In this document: positions 51,622 to 60,045 of the stretch, one piece after another
How the letters are laid out: every line of letters begins with the position of its first letter
Numbering within the stretch: position 1 is the first letter of the stretch
The notes under the pieces: generated by a model
Seen by the model: the letters and a program-made list of their open reading frames with translations, nothing else
The model's database searches: none
Told to the model about the DNA's origin: nothing
Made by a program: the position numbers and the translations under genes
DNA from: Massilia sp. Root351
Lineage (GTDB): Bacteria > Pseudomonadota > Gammaproteobacteria > Burkholderiales > Burkholderiaceae_D
Direction of reading: 5' to 3'
Length of the DNA stretch: 64,000 bases
Assembly (NCBI RefSeq): GCF_001425045.1
Contig: NZ_LMDJ01000023.1
Span: 199,420-263,419 of the forward strand

Positions 51622-53139
51622 TCATGGCGCGTCCAGTTCGCGCACGGCCGCTTCCAGCGCCTCGAACGTGGCCGGCTTGGTCAGGTGGCGGTCGAAGCCT
51701 GCCGCCAGGGCGTTGTCGCGGTCGCGTGCCTGGCCGTAGCCGCTCAGCGCCACCAGGCGGATGCCGTCCAGTTCGGGCAGCCTGCGGATGGCGCTGGCCA
51801 CCTCGGTGCCGGGCATGTCCGGCAGGCCGATGTCGAGAAAGACCAGCTGCGGCCGGAACGCCAGCGCCTGGCGGAGCGCGTCCGCGCCGGTGTGGGCCGT
51901 GGCTACCTGGTGGCCGCTAAAGCCCAGCAGCGAGGCCACCATGTCGGCTGAATCCACGCTGTCGTCCACCACCAGGATGCGGCGCGGCGGCCGCGCCGCG
52001 CCGGAAGCGGACCCGGCGGCAATGTCGCCGGCGCCGGCGGCGGGCGGGGCGCACAGCGGCAGCCGGATCTCGAACGCGGCGCCCTGGCCTTCGCCGGCGC
52101 TGCTGGCCGCCACGCTGCCGCCGTGCAGGTCCACCAGGGTCTTGACCAGCGACAGGCCGATGCCGAGCCCGTCCTGCACCCGGTCGGCGCTGTGGCCGGC
52201 CTGCGCGAAGAGGGTGAAGATGCTGTCGAGCTGTTCGGGCGGGATGCCGATGCCGTTGTCGCTGATGCGTATCAGCGCGCTGTCGCCTTCGCGCGCCAGG
52301 ATGGCCTCGATGGCGCCGCCCAGCGCGGTAAACTTGCAGGCGTTGTTGAGCAGGTTGCCGGTGACCTGCGCCAGGCGCACCGCATCGCCGGCCACCCACA
52401 GCGGCTCGCCGGGCAGCCGGGACGACAGCGTCTGGCTGCGCCGAGCGGCGTTGTCGGAAGCGGTCTCGAGCACCGAGCGCAGCAGCTCGCCCAGCTCCAC
52501 CGGCGCCACCCGCAGCACGATCTTGCCCTGGGAAATGCGGGACACGTCCAGCAGGTCGTCCACCAGGCGCACCATGTGGTCGGTCTGGCGGATGATCATC
52601 TGGCGCGCCCCTTCCTGCGGCGGCGGGGCGTAGGGGTCGAGGTTGCGCAGCAGCTCGACCGCGTTGCGGATCGGGCCCAGCGGGTTGCGCAGCTCGTGCG
52701 CCAGGATGGCCAGGAACTCGTCCTTCCGGCGATTGACCTCGCGCAGCTCGCGCTCGGCCTTGGCCAGGCGCAGCAGGGCGCGCACATTGGCCACCAGCTC
52801 TTCCGGTTCGATCGGCTCGATCAGGTAATTGTCGGCGCCGCTGTCCAGCGCGCGCACGCGGTCCGGCGAGGCCACGTAGGAGGCCGAGGTCTGCAGCACC
52901 AGCACCATGGCGGTGTGCGGATTCTGCTTCAGGCGGCGGCACACGTCGAAGCCACTGAGGTCGGGCAGCTTGGTGTCGAGCAGGACCAGGGCGGGGTTTT
53001 CGCTGGCGGCCTTGGCCAGCGCTTCGCCGCCGCTGGCCGCCTCGATCACCTGGAATCCGGCGCGCTGCAGGATGCGCGATTTGGCGTAGCGCGCCGCTTC
53101 GGTGTCGTCTACATTGAGGATCAGGTCGTGCGCCATCAT
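51622..53139 (-). CDS. Hybrid histidine kinase REC-HisKA-HATPase-REC
   Basis: A 505-residue cytosolic kinase with no membrane helix. The N-terminal receiver (residues 4-125, acceptor in LLDTKLPDLSGFDVC) is followed by HisKA (EFLAILAHELRNPLGPI), HATPase (NLLNNACKF, DGLGIGLSLVKTLVDLHGG) and a second receiver (LVFLDIGLPDMPGTEV, LTKPATFE). Its ATG overlaps the stop of the upstream kinase gene. It is the last gene of the stressosome-linked operon and is probably the phosphorelay output stage. No DNA-binding regulator is adjacent. Confidence 0.88.
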   Translation of the reverse strand: MMAHDLILNVDDTEAARYAKSRILQRAGFQVIEAASGGEALAKAASENPALVLLDTKLPDLSGFDVCRRLKQNPHTAMVLVLQTSASYVASPDRVRALDSGADNYLIEPIEPEELVANVRALLRLAKAERELREVNRRKDEFLAILAHELRNPLGPIRNAVELLRNLDPYAPPPQEGARQMIIRQTDHMVRLVDDLLDVSRISQGKIVLRVAPVELGELLRSVLETASDNAARRSQTLSSRLPGEPLWVAGDAVRLAQVTGNLLNNACKFTALGGAIEAILAREGDSALIRISDNGIGIPPEQLDSIFTLFAQAGHSADRVQDGLGIGLSLVKTLVDLHGGSVAASSAGEGQGAAFEIRLPLCAPPAAGAGDIAAGSASGAARPPRRILVVDDSVDSADMVASLLGFSGHQVATAHTGADALRQALAFRPQLVFLDIGLPDMPGTEVASAIRRLPELDGIRLVALSGYGQARDRDNALAAGFDRHLTKPATFEALEAAVRELDAP

Positions 53140-54962
53140 GGGGCCTCGCGCAGTTTGGGGGACGGCGCGCCGGCGCCGGAAGCGGCCAGGTACAGGGCGT
53201 TGAGCTGCGCCAGCAGCTCGGCGCGCGGCACCGGCTTGACGAAGTAGGCGTCCGCGCCCAGCGCGTAGGCCTTCTGGCGGTCCGCCACTTCGGAGGCGAT
53301 GATCACCGGCACGTGGCGGCGCCGCTCGTCGTTCTTGGTCTGCGTCAGCCAGCGCCAGGTGTCGGTGCCGTTCAGGTAGAGGTCCAGGATGATGGCGGCC
53401 GGCGCGCCGCTATTCCAGATCTGTTCGGCTTCCCACAGGCTGCGCGCCCACACGGCGCGGTAGGGCGTGTTGCGGAAGAAGCTGCGGTACAGCAGCATGG
53501 CGGTACGGTCGTCCTCGACCACCAGCACCGGGATGCCGCCGTCGCCGGCCGGGTTGGCCGCTGCGGAAACGTCCGCGCCGCCGGCCGCGGCCAGGCTGTC
53601 CGGCAGGCCGGCGCCGGACTGGCGCAGCTTGAGCGGCAGCGTGGCGAAGAAGGTCGAACCCTGGCCGGGGGTGCTGCTCAGGCTCACCCTGCCGCCCAGC
53701 AGCGCGGCCAGCTTGCGGCACAGCGGCAGGCCCAGTCCGGTGCCCTTGGCGCTGCGCTGCAGGTGGCTGGGCACCTGGCTGAATTCTTCGAAGATCAACT
53801 GCTGGTCCCCGGCGGCGATGCCGATGCCGCTGTCCTGCACGGCAAAGCGCACCCCGGCGCCGTCCGGCAGCAGCTGGGCCGACACGCGCACCTGGCCGGC
53901 CTCGGTGAACTTCAGGGCGTTGGAGATGAAGTTGCGCAGGATTTGCGACACCTTGCCCTCGTCGCTGAGCATGAGCAGGGGGGCGGCCGGCATCTCGAAC
54001 AGCAGTTCCACCTTGGCGCTCACCAGCAGCGGGCGCAGCATGCCGCGCAGGGCGCTGAACATGTCGGCCACGTCGAACGGCTCGGCGCGGATGTCGATCT
54101 TGCCGGCCTCGATCTTGGCCAGGTCGAGCAGGTCATCGACCAGCTCGGCCAGCGAGTCGGCGCTTTTCAGGATGTAGCCGACCTGTTTTTCCTGCTCGCC
54201 GCCCAGCTCGCCGTCGGTGCGGTCCAGCAGCAGCTTGGACAGGGCGCGGATCGAGTTCAGCGGGGTGCGGAACTCGTGGCTCATATTGGACAGGAAGCGC
54301 GTTTTCATTTCATCGGCGCCGCGCAGATGCTCGGCCTGCTGGTCCAGTTCGGCGTACAGGGCCACCACGCCGCGGTTGGTGTCCTCCAGTTCGCGCGTGA
54401 GCTTGAGCAGCTCCTCCTGCCGCACGTTCAGTTCGGCCAGCGTGGTCAGCAGTTCCTTGTTCTGCTGTTGCATCTCGGACAGCGCGGCGCCGGGAGGCAG
54501 CGCGTGCAGCTCGGCGCCCAGCGCGCCGACGGCGGCCGCCGTGAGCATGGGCGCGTCGGCCGGCAGCAGCTTCTTGAGCAGGATCACGGTGCCCTTGCCG
54601 GGCGCGGTCTCGATGTCGCACTGGTCCATCAGGCGGCGGGCACCCAGGATGCCCATGCCCATGCCGGTGCTGGACTGGTAGCGCCCGGACAGTACCAGCG
54701 GCAGGTCGGCGATGCCAGGCCCCTGGTCCTCCACGCGGATCACCAGCAGCTGCGGCGCGGTGGCGCCTTCCACACTGAATTCGATGCGGCCGCTGCCGGC
54801 GTAGCTGTAGACGTTGCGCGCCAGTTCGGACACGGCGGTGGCGATGCGGGTCTGGTCCTGGCCGCCGAATCCGCACAGCGCGCCGATCTGGCGCGCGCGC
54901 TGGCGCGACGCCACCACGTCCACTTCGGCCACGATGGCCAGGCTGAGGATACGCAAGCTCAT
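53136..54962 (-). CDS. Histidine kinase with N-terminal RsbT-like ATPase and C-terminal receiver
   Basis: A 608-residue soluble kinase. Residues 1-140 form an RsbT/RsbW-type GHKL domain (RIATAVSELARNVYSYAGSG, EDQGPGIADLP, GMGMGILGARRLMD). A coiled coil (about 160-230) leads to HisKA (FLSNMSHEFRTPLNSIRA) and a second GHKL domain (NFISNALKFTE, GTGLGLPLCRKL). A C-terminal receiver follows with acceptor in ILDLYLNGTD. The ATG lies in a four-base ATGA overlap with the phosphatase gene. Two ATP sites in one protein suggest that stressosome-released signals feed directly into a phosphorelay. Confidence 0.85.
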   Translation of the reverse strand: MSLRILSLAIVAEVDVVASRQRARQIGALCGFGGQDQTRIATAVSELARNVYSYAGSGRIEFSVEGATAPQLLVIRVEDQGPGIADLPLVLSGRYQSSTGMGMGILGARRLMDQCDIETAPGKGTVILLKKLLPADAPMLTAAAVGALGAELHALPPGAALSEMQQQNKELLTTLAELNVRQEELLKLTRELEDTNRGVVALYAELDQQAEHLRGADEMKTRFLSNMSHEFRTPLNSIRALSKLLLDRTDGELGGEQEKQVGYILKSADSLAELVDDLLDLAKIEAGKIDIRAEPFDVADMFSALRGMLRPLLVSAKVELLFEMPAAPLLMLSDEGKVSQILRNFISNALKFTEAGQVRVSAQLLPDGAGVRFAVQDSGIGIAAGDQQLIFEEFSQVPSHLQRSAKGTGLGLPLCRKLAALLGGRVSLSSTPGQGSTFFATLPLKLRQSGAGLPDSLAAAGGADVSAAANPAGDGGIPVLVVEDDRTAMLLYRSFFRNTPYRAVWARSLWEAEQIWNSGAPAAIILDLYLNGTDTWRWLTQTKNDERRRHVPVIIASEVADRQKAYALGADAYFVKPVPRAELLAQLNALYLAASGAGAPSPKLREAP

Positions 54963-56089
54963 GGCTGGCCTCCCTGGCGGTCGCGCAGCACCAGCACGGT
55001 GACGTCGTCCCGCCCGCGCGAGAAATCGCGGTACAGCACGGCGGCGATGACGGCCGGGTGGCGCCCGGCCAGGCCGGGATAGTCGTCCAGGTTCCAGCGC
55101 GTGGCCAGGCCGTCGCTGTGCAGGATCAGCATGCCGCCGTGGTCCCAGGGCGCGCCGAATTCCTGCACCTTGCGCATATTGCTGCCGACAATGCCGTTGT
55201 GCGACACCAGCTGGCGGCGCGCCTCGGCGCTCCAGGCGTGGCAGGCGATGTTGCCGACCCCGGCCAGCTGCACCTGTCCTGCCAGCATGTCGATGCGGAC
55301 CACGGCGGCGGCGGCGCCACGCGTGGCGCGCAGCGCGGTGTGCGCGTCCTGCAGCAGCACGGCGGCGGGCAGGGCGGGATTGGCCAGCACCGTATGCGCC
55401 GCCAGGCGCGACGCGTCGGCCGCCAGCGGGCCGTGGCCCAGGCCGTCGGCCACCAGCACGGTGGCGCTGGTGGCGTCGCACGCCAGGGCCCAGCTGTCGC
55501 CGCAGATGGTCTCGCCGTGCATGGGCTGGCACACCACGCCCACCTCCAGCGCCATGACCGGCTGCGTGCCGTCCCCCATGCCCTGCTGTGACGGCTGCGC
55601 CTGCAACGCCTGCAACGGCTGCTGCAACTGCTGCGACTGCGGCGGCGGCTGTCCATGCTGCCCCGGCGGCGCTTGCTGCCACAGCGTCATCCAGACCACG
55701 CTACCCTGGCCCGGCGCGCTGTAGGCGTCGAAGCGGGTCGACAGGCGCTGCATGGCGCCCAGGCCCACGCCGTAGCTGCCGGCCGTGGTGCGGCCGTCCT
55801 GCAGGCTGGCGGCCAGGCTGGCCATGCCGGGGCCGGCGTCCAGCGCCAGCACTTCCACGCCCGCGGCGCCGCGGGCCGAGTGCAGCGGGCGCAGCAGGAT
55901 CTCGCCGTGCCCGGCGTGCTTGAGGATGTTGCTGGCCGCCTCGGTCACCACGATGGCCAGTTCGCCGGCGCGCACCGCGTCCATGCCGGCGCGCGCGCCC
56001 AGCTCGGCGGCGGCGCGGCGCACGGCCGCCACGTGGGTGGGGTCGGATACCGGGCAGCACAGCTGCAGCGGATTTAGTATGGTTTCCAT
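54959..56089 (-). CDS. ATP-binding SpoIIE-type phosphatase (RsbX-like)
   Basis: A 376-residue protein. Residues 1-137 are an anti-sigma-factor-type GHKL domain (ELAIVVTEAASNILKHAGHG, LDAGPGMASL, YGVGLGAMQRLS). A Gln/Pro-rich linker (138-172) leads to a PP2C/SpoIIE phosphatase domain with GDSWALA, LVADGLGHGPLAADAS and GRDDVTVLVLR metal-site motifs. In stressosomes RsbX removes phosphate from RsbR and RsbS to reset the complex; the added ATPase domain is a fusion not in Bacillus RsbX. It overlaps the rsbT gene by 16 bases and the next kinase gene by four. Confidence 0.85.
   Translation of the reverse strand: METILNPLQLCCPVSDPTHVAAVRRAAAELGARAGMDAVRAGELAIVVTEAASNILKHAGHGEILLRPLHSARGAAGVEVLALDAGPGMASLAASLQDGRTTAGSYGVGLGAMQRLSTRFDAYSAPGQGSVVWMTLWQQAPPGQHGQPPPQSQQLQQPLQALQAQPSQQGMGDGTQPVMALEVGVVCQPMHGETICGDSWALACDATSATVLVADGLGHGPLAADASRLAAHTVLANPALPAAVLLQDAHTALRATRGAAAAVVRIDMLAGQVQLAGVGNIACHAWSAEARRQLVSHNGIVGSNMRKVQEFGAPWDHGGMLILHSDGLATRWNLDDYPGLAGRHPAVIAAVLYRDFSRGRDDVTVLVLRDRQGGQP
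55574..55678 (-). repeat. Low-complexity CTGCAAC-type repeat encoding a Gln/Pro linker
   Basis: Short imperfect tandem repeats of CTG/CAA units (visible as CTGCAACGCCTGCAACGG on the plus strand) encode the Q/P/L-rich linker between the ATPase and phosphatase domains. Such tracts are prone to length change; frame is maintained here. Confidence 0.5.
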
Positions 56090-56490
56090 TTGGTGATGCT
56101 AACGGTAGTGCCGGCGCCGGGCGCCGACGTGATGTCAAACTCGTCCGCCAGCCGCTTGGCGCCGGACAGTCCCAGGCCCATGCCGCCGCCGCTGGTGTAG
56201 CCATCGGTGAGGGCGCGGGGAATGTCGTCGATGCCGGGTCCATCGTCCGTGAAAACCAGCTGCAGCCCGCGCCGCATGCCGTTGGCCACGTGCAGCAGGT
56301 GCGCTTCGCCGCCGCCGCCGTAGCGCAGCGTGTTGCGCGCCAGCTCGCTGGCCGCCGTCACCATCTTGGTCTGGTCGATCAGGCTGAAGCCCTGCGCCAC
56401 CAGCTGCTCGCGCACCTGCTGGCGCAGGCGCACCATGTCTTCGTCCAGCCGCAGCGGCACCACCATGGCGCCGGGCGCGGGGGCGTTCAT
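56074..56490 (-). CDS. rsbT: RsbT-like serine/threonine kinase (switch kinase)
   Basis: A 138-residue GHKL kinase of the RsbT type. The ATP site is marked by KMVTAASELARNTLRYGG, FTDDGPGIDDI and SGGGMGLGLSGAKRLADEF. In Bacillus RsbT phosphorylates RsbR and RsbS and is then released to activate its partner. Four-base overlap (ATGA) with rsbS upstream and 16-base overlap with the phosphatase gene. Confidence 0.9.
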   Translation of the reverse strand: MNAPAPGAMVVPLRLDEDMVRLRQQVREQLVAQGFSLIDQTKMVTAASELARNTLRYGGGGEAHLLHVANGMRRGLQLVFTDDGPGIDDIPRALTDGYTSGGGMGLGLSGAKRLADEFDITSAPGAGTTVSITKWKPY

Positions 56491-56843
56491 GCGATCTGGC
56501 GTTGAAGCAGCAGCACGCCCTTTTCCACGTTGAGCGCGGTTTGCACGCCTTCCAGCTTCAGGCCCAGCTCCACCAGCGTGATGGCCACGGCCGGCTGCAT
56601 GCCCACCAGCACCGTGTGCGCATCGAGCACGCGCGCCATGGCGGCGGTGTTGCTGATCATGCGGCCGATAAAGGAGTCCACCATGTCCAGCGTGGAAATG
56701 TCGATCAGCACGCCGCGCGCGCGGTCCTGCACGATGCGCGAGGTCAGGTCGTCCTGCAAGGTCATGGCCAGCCTGTCGTGCATGTCGACCTGGATAGTCA
56801 CCAGCAGCAGCTGGCCCATCTTGAGTATCGGGATGCGCTCCAT
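56487..56843 (-). CDS. rsbS: RsbS-like STAS protein
   Basis: A 118-residue single STAS domain. The segment LIDISTLDMVDSFIGRMI matches Bacillus RsbS around its phosphorylated Ser59, so the target serine is conserved. It forms the stressosome core with RsbR and holds RsbT. It begins seven bases after the rsbR stop and overlaps rsbT by four bases. Confidence 0.92.
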   Translation of the reverse strand: MERIPILKMGQLLLVTIQVDMHDRLAMTLQDDLTSRIVQDRARGVLIDISTLDMVDSFIGRMISNTAAMARVLDAHTVLVGMQPAVAITLVELGLKLEGVQTALNVEKGVLLLQRQIA

Positions 56844-56850
56844 GCCTGCC

Positions 56851-57714
56851 TCACGCCGCCTGGCCGTAGGTGACCGAGGCGCCCAGCCGCTTCATGGCGG
56901 TCTGGAAGGCGTCGGCCAGCGTGGCCTTGGTGGTCACGTCCTCCAGGTTCACGCCCAGGTGGACGATGGTTTGCGCGATCTGCGGGCGGATGCCGCTGAT
57001 GATGCAGTCGGCCCCCATCAGGCGCGCGGCGGCCACGGTCTTGAGCAAATGCTGCGCCACCAGGGTGTCCACGGTGGGCACGCCGGTGATGTCGATGATG
57101 GCGATGGAGGCGCCGGTGTCGATGATCTTCTGCAGCAGGTTTTCCATCACCACCTGGGTGCGGGCGCTGTCGAGGGTGCCGATCAAGGGCAGGGCCAGCA
57201 CGTCGCGCCACAGTTGCACCACCGGGGTGGACAGTTCCAGCAGCTCCTGCTGCTGGCGCAGGATCACGCCTTCGCGGTTGCGCTGGTATTCCTCGACGGT
57301 GTACAGGCCCAGGCGGTCGAACAGGGCGCCGGTGTCGGCCAGCTCCGCGCCCAGCGCGGCGCCGTCGTGGGCCAGCTCGGCGCGCAGGCCGGCGAACAGC
57401 GGCTCCTTCAGGGCGAACACGAAGGTGGCCGTCTCGGTGGGCGTGTAGCCCTGGCGCACGCGCGACGCGGAGATTTCCCTGAGCAGCTGGCGTACTTCGG
57501 TCCAGGCCGCGCCGTCGATCTCGTAGCTGGCGCCGGCCGGGGTGGCCTGGATCAGCAGCGGCAGCAGGCGCGCGGCCTGCTGGCGCATCTCGCTTTCGGC
57601 GCCTTTGTCGCGGCGCACCGTGCGCGACAGCATGGCGCTGAGCCAGCTTTCCAGCAGCGCCTCCTGGTTTTTGCTGAGGATGTTGGCGAGATGCCCGCTG
57701 CTCTGCTTGCTCAT
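56851..57714 (-). CDS. rsbR: RsbR-like STAS protein with RsbRD-type N-terminal domain
   Basis: A 287-residue RsbR paralogue. The N-terminal half (about 10-160) is helical and of the RsbRD_N type (WLSAMLSRTVRRDKG, GYTPTETATFVFALKEPLF), not a globin or PAS sensor. The C-terminal STAS domain (about 165-280) holds IIDITGVPTVDTLVAQH and IRPQIAQTIVHLGV, matching the two phosphorylated threonines (Thr171 and Thr205 in Bacillus RsbR). GGAG precedes ATG. First gene of the stressosome operon; the input signal is unknown. Confidence 0.9.
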   Translation of the reverse strand: MSKQSSGHLANILSKNQEALLESWLSAMLSRTVRRDKGAESEMRQQAARLLPLLIQATPAGASYEIDGAAWTEVRQLLREISASRVRQGYTPTETATFVFALKEPLFAGLRAELAHDGAALGAELADTGALFDRLGLYTVEEYQRNREGVILRQQQELLELSTPVVQLWRDVLALPLIGTLDSARTQVVMENLLQKIIDTGASIAIIDITGVPTVDTLVAQHLLKTVAAARLMGADCIISGIRPQIAQTIVHLGVNLEDVTTKATLADAFQTAMKRLGASVTYGQAA

Positions 57715-57807
57715 GCGTACTCCACTAAGAATGGATTTAGGAGGAGCCAGTCTAACAGCTAATGTTGAAAATCATGATTAATTTGAAACGAGGCGTGCGG
57801 CGCGGAA

Positions 57808-57829
57808 CCGGCAGCGCGCACGCTGCCGG
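57808..57829 (-). terminator. GC hairpin downstream of the TonB receptor gene
   Basis: A 9-bp stem CCGGCAGCG (57808-57816) / CGCTGCCGG (57821-57829) with a 4-nt loop begins 23 nt after the receptor stop codon on the minus strand. There is no clean T-run, so it is a likely but not certain terminator separating the receptor from rsbR. Confidence 0.5.
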
Positions 57830-57851
57830 GCCGGGAGGGGGAGGGAGCGGC

Positions 57852-59957
57852 TTACAGCTTGTAGCTGGCCTGCAGCGAGAAGGTGCGGCCGGCCATCGGC
57901 AAGTCGAACGGCAGGGTCAGGCCGGGCGCCACGCTGGGTTCGCGCACGTCGGCGTTGAAGGCGTTGCGCACGGAGGCCGAGAAGTTCCACTGGTTCTTGC
58001 CGCGCCGTGTGGACACGGTCAGGTCCAGCGTGCGGTAGTCGGCGATCGGGGCGCGCAGGTCGCCGGCCGGACGCTCGCGGTCCGCCACCCAGTTCAGCTG
58101 CGGCGACAAGGTGTAGCCGCCGCCGAACTGCCAGTCCGCGCGGGCGTACACGTGGTGGTGCGGCGCATAGCCGGCATCGCGCTGGGTAGTCTTGTCCACC
58201 GAGCGCTGCCAGGCGTAGTTGCCCACCAGGCGCAGGTCGCGGTTCACATTCCAGTTGCCTTCCAGCTCCAGGCCGTGGCCGGTCTGGCTGCCCTGGTTGG
58301 CGTAGGTGGAGCCGGTGCCGGCCACCGGGTTGGGCAGCAGGCGGATGATGTCGTCCATGGCGTAGCGGAACAGCGTCAGGTTCACCTGCGCGTCGGCCTG
58401 CGCCTGCCAGGCCAGCGCCGCCTCGAGCGTGTGGTCGGTTTCCGGCTTCAGGTTGGGGTTGCCCAGCGCCACCGGATTGGTTTCGCCGTAGGCTTCGTTG
58501 AAGGCCGGCGCGCGGAAGGCGCGCCCGTACATCAGCTTGGCGGTCAGGTCGAAGCTGGCGTCCCACACCAGCGCCACGCGCGGATTGGTGGTGCCGCCGA
58601 AGTCGGAATAGCGGTCGTGGCGCACGCCCGCCGTCAGGTTCCAGTCCTTGGCCAGGCGCCACTCGTCCTGCAGGTAAAGATAGTCGATGCGGCGCCGGTG
58701 CGGGCGCAGGAAGGTGCCTGCGTGGCTGAAATCGGCCACCGAGGGCAGCGGAATCGGGCTGCCGTTCGGCGCGTAGGTGAAGTTGCGGCGCTCGCGCGTG
58801 CGGTACAGGTGCAGGTCGTCGTGGCCGGCGCCGATGCGGATGTGGTGGTCGGCGAAGCCGCTGTAGTCGGCGAAGGCGGTGGCGCGCACGTTGCGCTCCC
58901 AGGTCTCCGGCGCGCCTATCATGCCGTTCGGGAACAGGCCGGTCGGCAGCCGCGCGCCGGGCGGCAGCAGATAATAGGCCACCGGGATTTCCTGCGAATA
59001 CTGCTGCGTGCTGACGCTCGCGCCCAGGCCCCAGTCCCTGCTGAACTGCGGGCTGGCCCAGGCCAGGCTGGAGGTGATGCGTTCGCTGCGGCCTTCGCCC
59101 ACCGGGTCCAGCGCCGAGGCGATGCCGGCGCCGCTTTGCACCTTGTCGCGCAGCTTGTAGCCGAAGCGCGCGCGCCACTGGCCGTAGGCCAGCTCGAGGT
59201 TGCCGTCGATGGCGTCGCTGCCGGCGTTCATGGGCCCGGGGGCCAGGCTGGCGCGCGTGCCCAGCAGGGTGTCGTTGCGGGTCTGGCCGTCGGCCGCGAT
59301 GGTGCCGTCCGGGCCGCCCGTGGTGCCCACGCGGACGAAGGCCGCCACATCGAGCGGACCGAGCTTGCCGCCGTGCTGGAACCAGGCGTCGCGCGTGGAC
59401 AGCGAGCCGATGCTCGCGCCCACTTCGGTGCCGGCCGCCTCGGCCGGGCCCTTGGTGATGATGTTGATGACGCCGGAGAAGGCGTCCGAGCCGTACAGCG
59501 CCGAACCGGGGCCGCGTATGACTTCGATGCGCGAGATGTGCTCGACCGGGAAGTTGCCCCAGAAATTGCCCTTGTTGCCGATGAACAGCGTGGTCACCGG
59601 CACGCCGTTCTGCAGCACCAGCAGTTGCGGCGTGAACTGGCTGAAGATGCCGCGCACGATATAGAGGGATGAATAGCTGTTGCCGCCGTGGCCCACGTGC
59701 AGGCCGGCCACCGATTCGAGCACCTGGTCCAAGTCGGTGGCGCCCATGGCGGCGATGTCGGACGCCGTGATCACCGACGCCACGGCCGGGGCGCGCCGCA
59801 GGGTCTGCAGGCTGCCGGTGGCGATGCTGACGGAGTCGCTGTCGCCGTACACCAAGGTCAGTTCGTCTTCTTCGCTGGGCGGGGCGGCCCAGGCCAGTGC
59901 CGCCGGCAGTGTCAAGGCCACCGCCAGGCAGATACGGGTTGCGCGGGAGGACTTCAA
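57852..59957 (-). CDS. TonB-dependent outer-membrane receptor
   Basis: A 701-residue receptor. A signal peptide (cleavage near AWAAPP, residue 25) precedes a probable TonB box (ELTLVYGD), the plug domain (ASVITASDIAAMGATDLDQVLESVAGLHVG, IRGPGSALYGSDAFSGVINIITK) and a 22-strand barrel ending in TFSLQASYKL. It would import a ligand across the outer membrane using TonB energy; siderophore, vitamin or sugar ligands are all possible. It lies 88 nt downstream of the citrate-synthase-like pair on the same strand. Its C-terminus (FNADVREPSVAPGL) is almost the same as that of the partial receptor at 63848-64000, so the two are paralogues. Confidence 0.9.
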   Translation of the reverse strand: MKSSRATRICLAVALTLPAALAWAAPPSEEDELTLVYGDSDSVSIATGSLQTLRRAPAVASVITASDIAAMGATDLDQVLESVAGLHVGHGGNSYSSLYIVRGIFSQFTPQLLVLQNGVPVTTLFIGNKGNFWGNFPVEHISRIEVIRGPGSALYGSDAFSGVINIITKGPAEAAGTEVGASIGSLSTRDAWFQHGGKLGPLDVAAFVRVGTTGGPDGTIAADGQTRNDTLLGTRASLAPGPMNAGSDAIDGNLELAYGQWRARFGYKLRDKVQSGAGIASALDPVGEGRSERITSSLAWASPQFSRDWGLGASVSTQQYSQEIPVAYYLLPPGARLPTGLFPNGMIGAPETWERNVRATAFADYSGFADHHIRIGAGHDDLHLYRTRERRNFTYAPNGSPIPLPSVADFSHAGTFLRPHRRRIDYLYLQDEWRLAKDWNLTAGVRHDRYSDFGGTTNPRVALVWDASFDLTAKLMYGRAFRAPAFNEAYGETNPVALGNPNLKPETDHTLEAALAWQAQADAQVNLTLFRYAMDDIIRLLPNPVAGTGSTYANQGSQTGHGLELEGNWNVNRDLRLVGNYAWQRSVDKTTQRDAGYAPHHHVYARADWQFGGGYTLSPQLNWVADRERPAGDLRAPIADYRTLDLTVSTRRGKNQWNFSASVRNAFNADVREPSVAPGLTLPFDLPMAGRTFSLQASYKL

Positions 59958-60045
59958 AGGCTATCTCCAGATGTCTATTTTTGCCATTGTAGCGTGGGGT
60001 TTCGTTGCCATGGGTAAAATCGCCACAAGTGTTGCTAGCCTGCTG

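Noticed and set aside
54963-55682. N-terminal extension of the stressosome-linked kinase up to 55682
   Set aside because: The added sequence is low-complexity and runs antisense-frame through the phosphatase gene; ATG 54962 in an ATGA overlap begins a proper GHKL domain.
57762-59672. 636-codon plus-strand open frame opposite the TonB receptor
   Set aside because: Val/Ala/Arg/His-rich shadow without domain signal.
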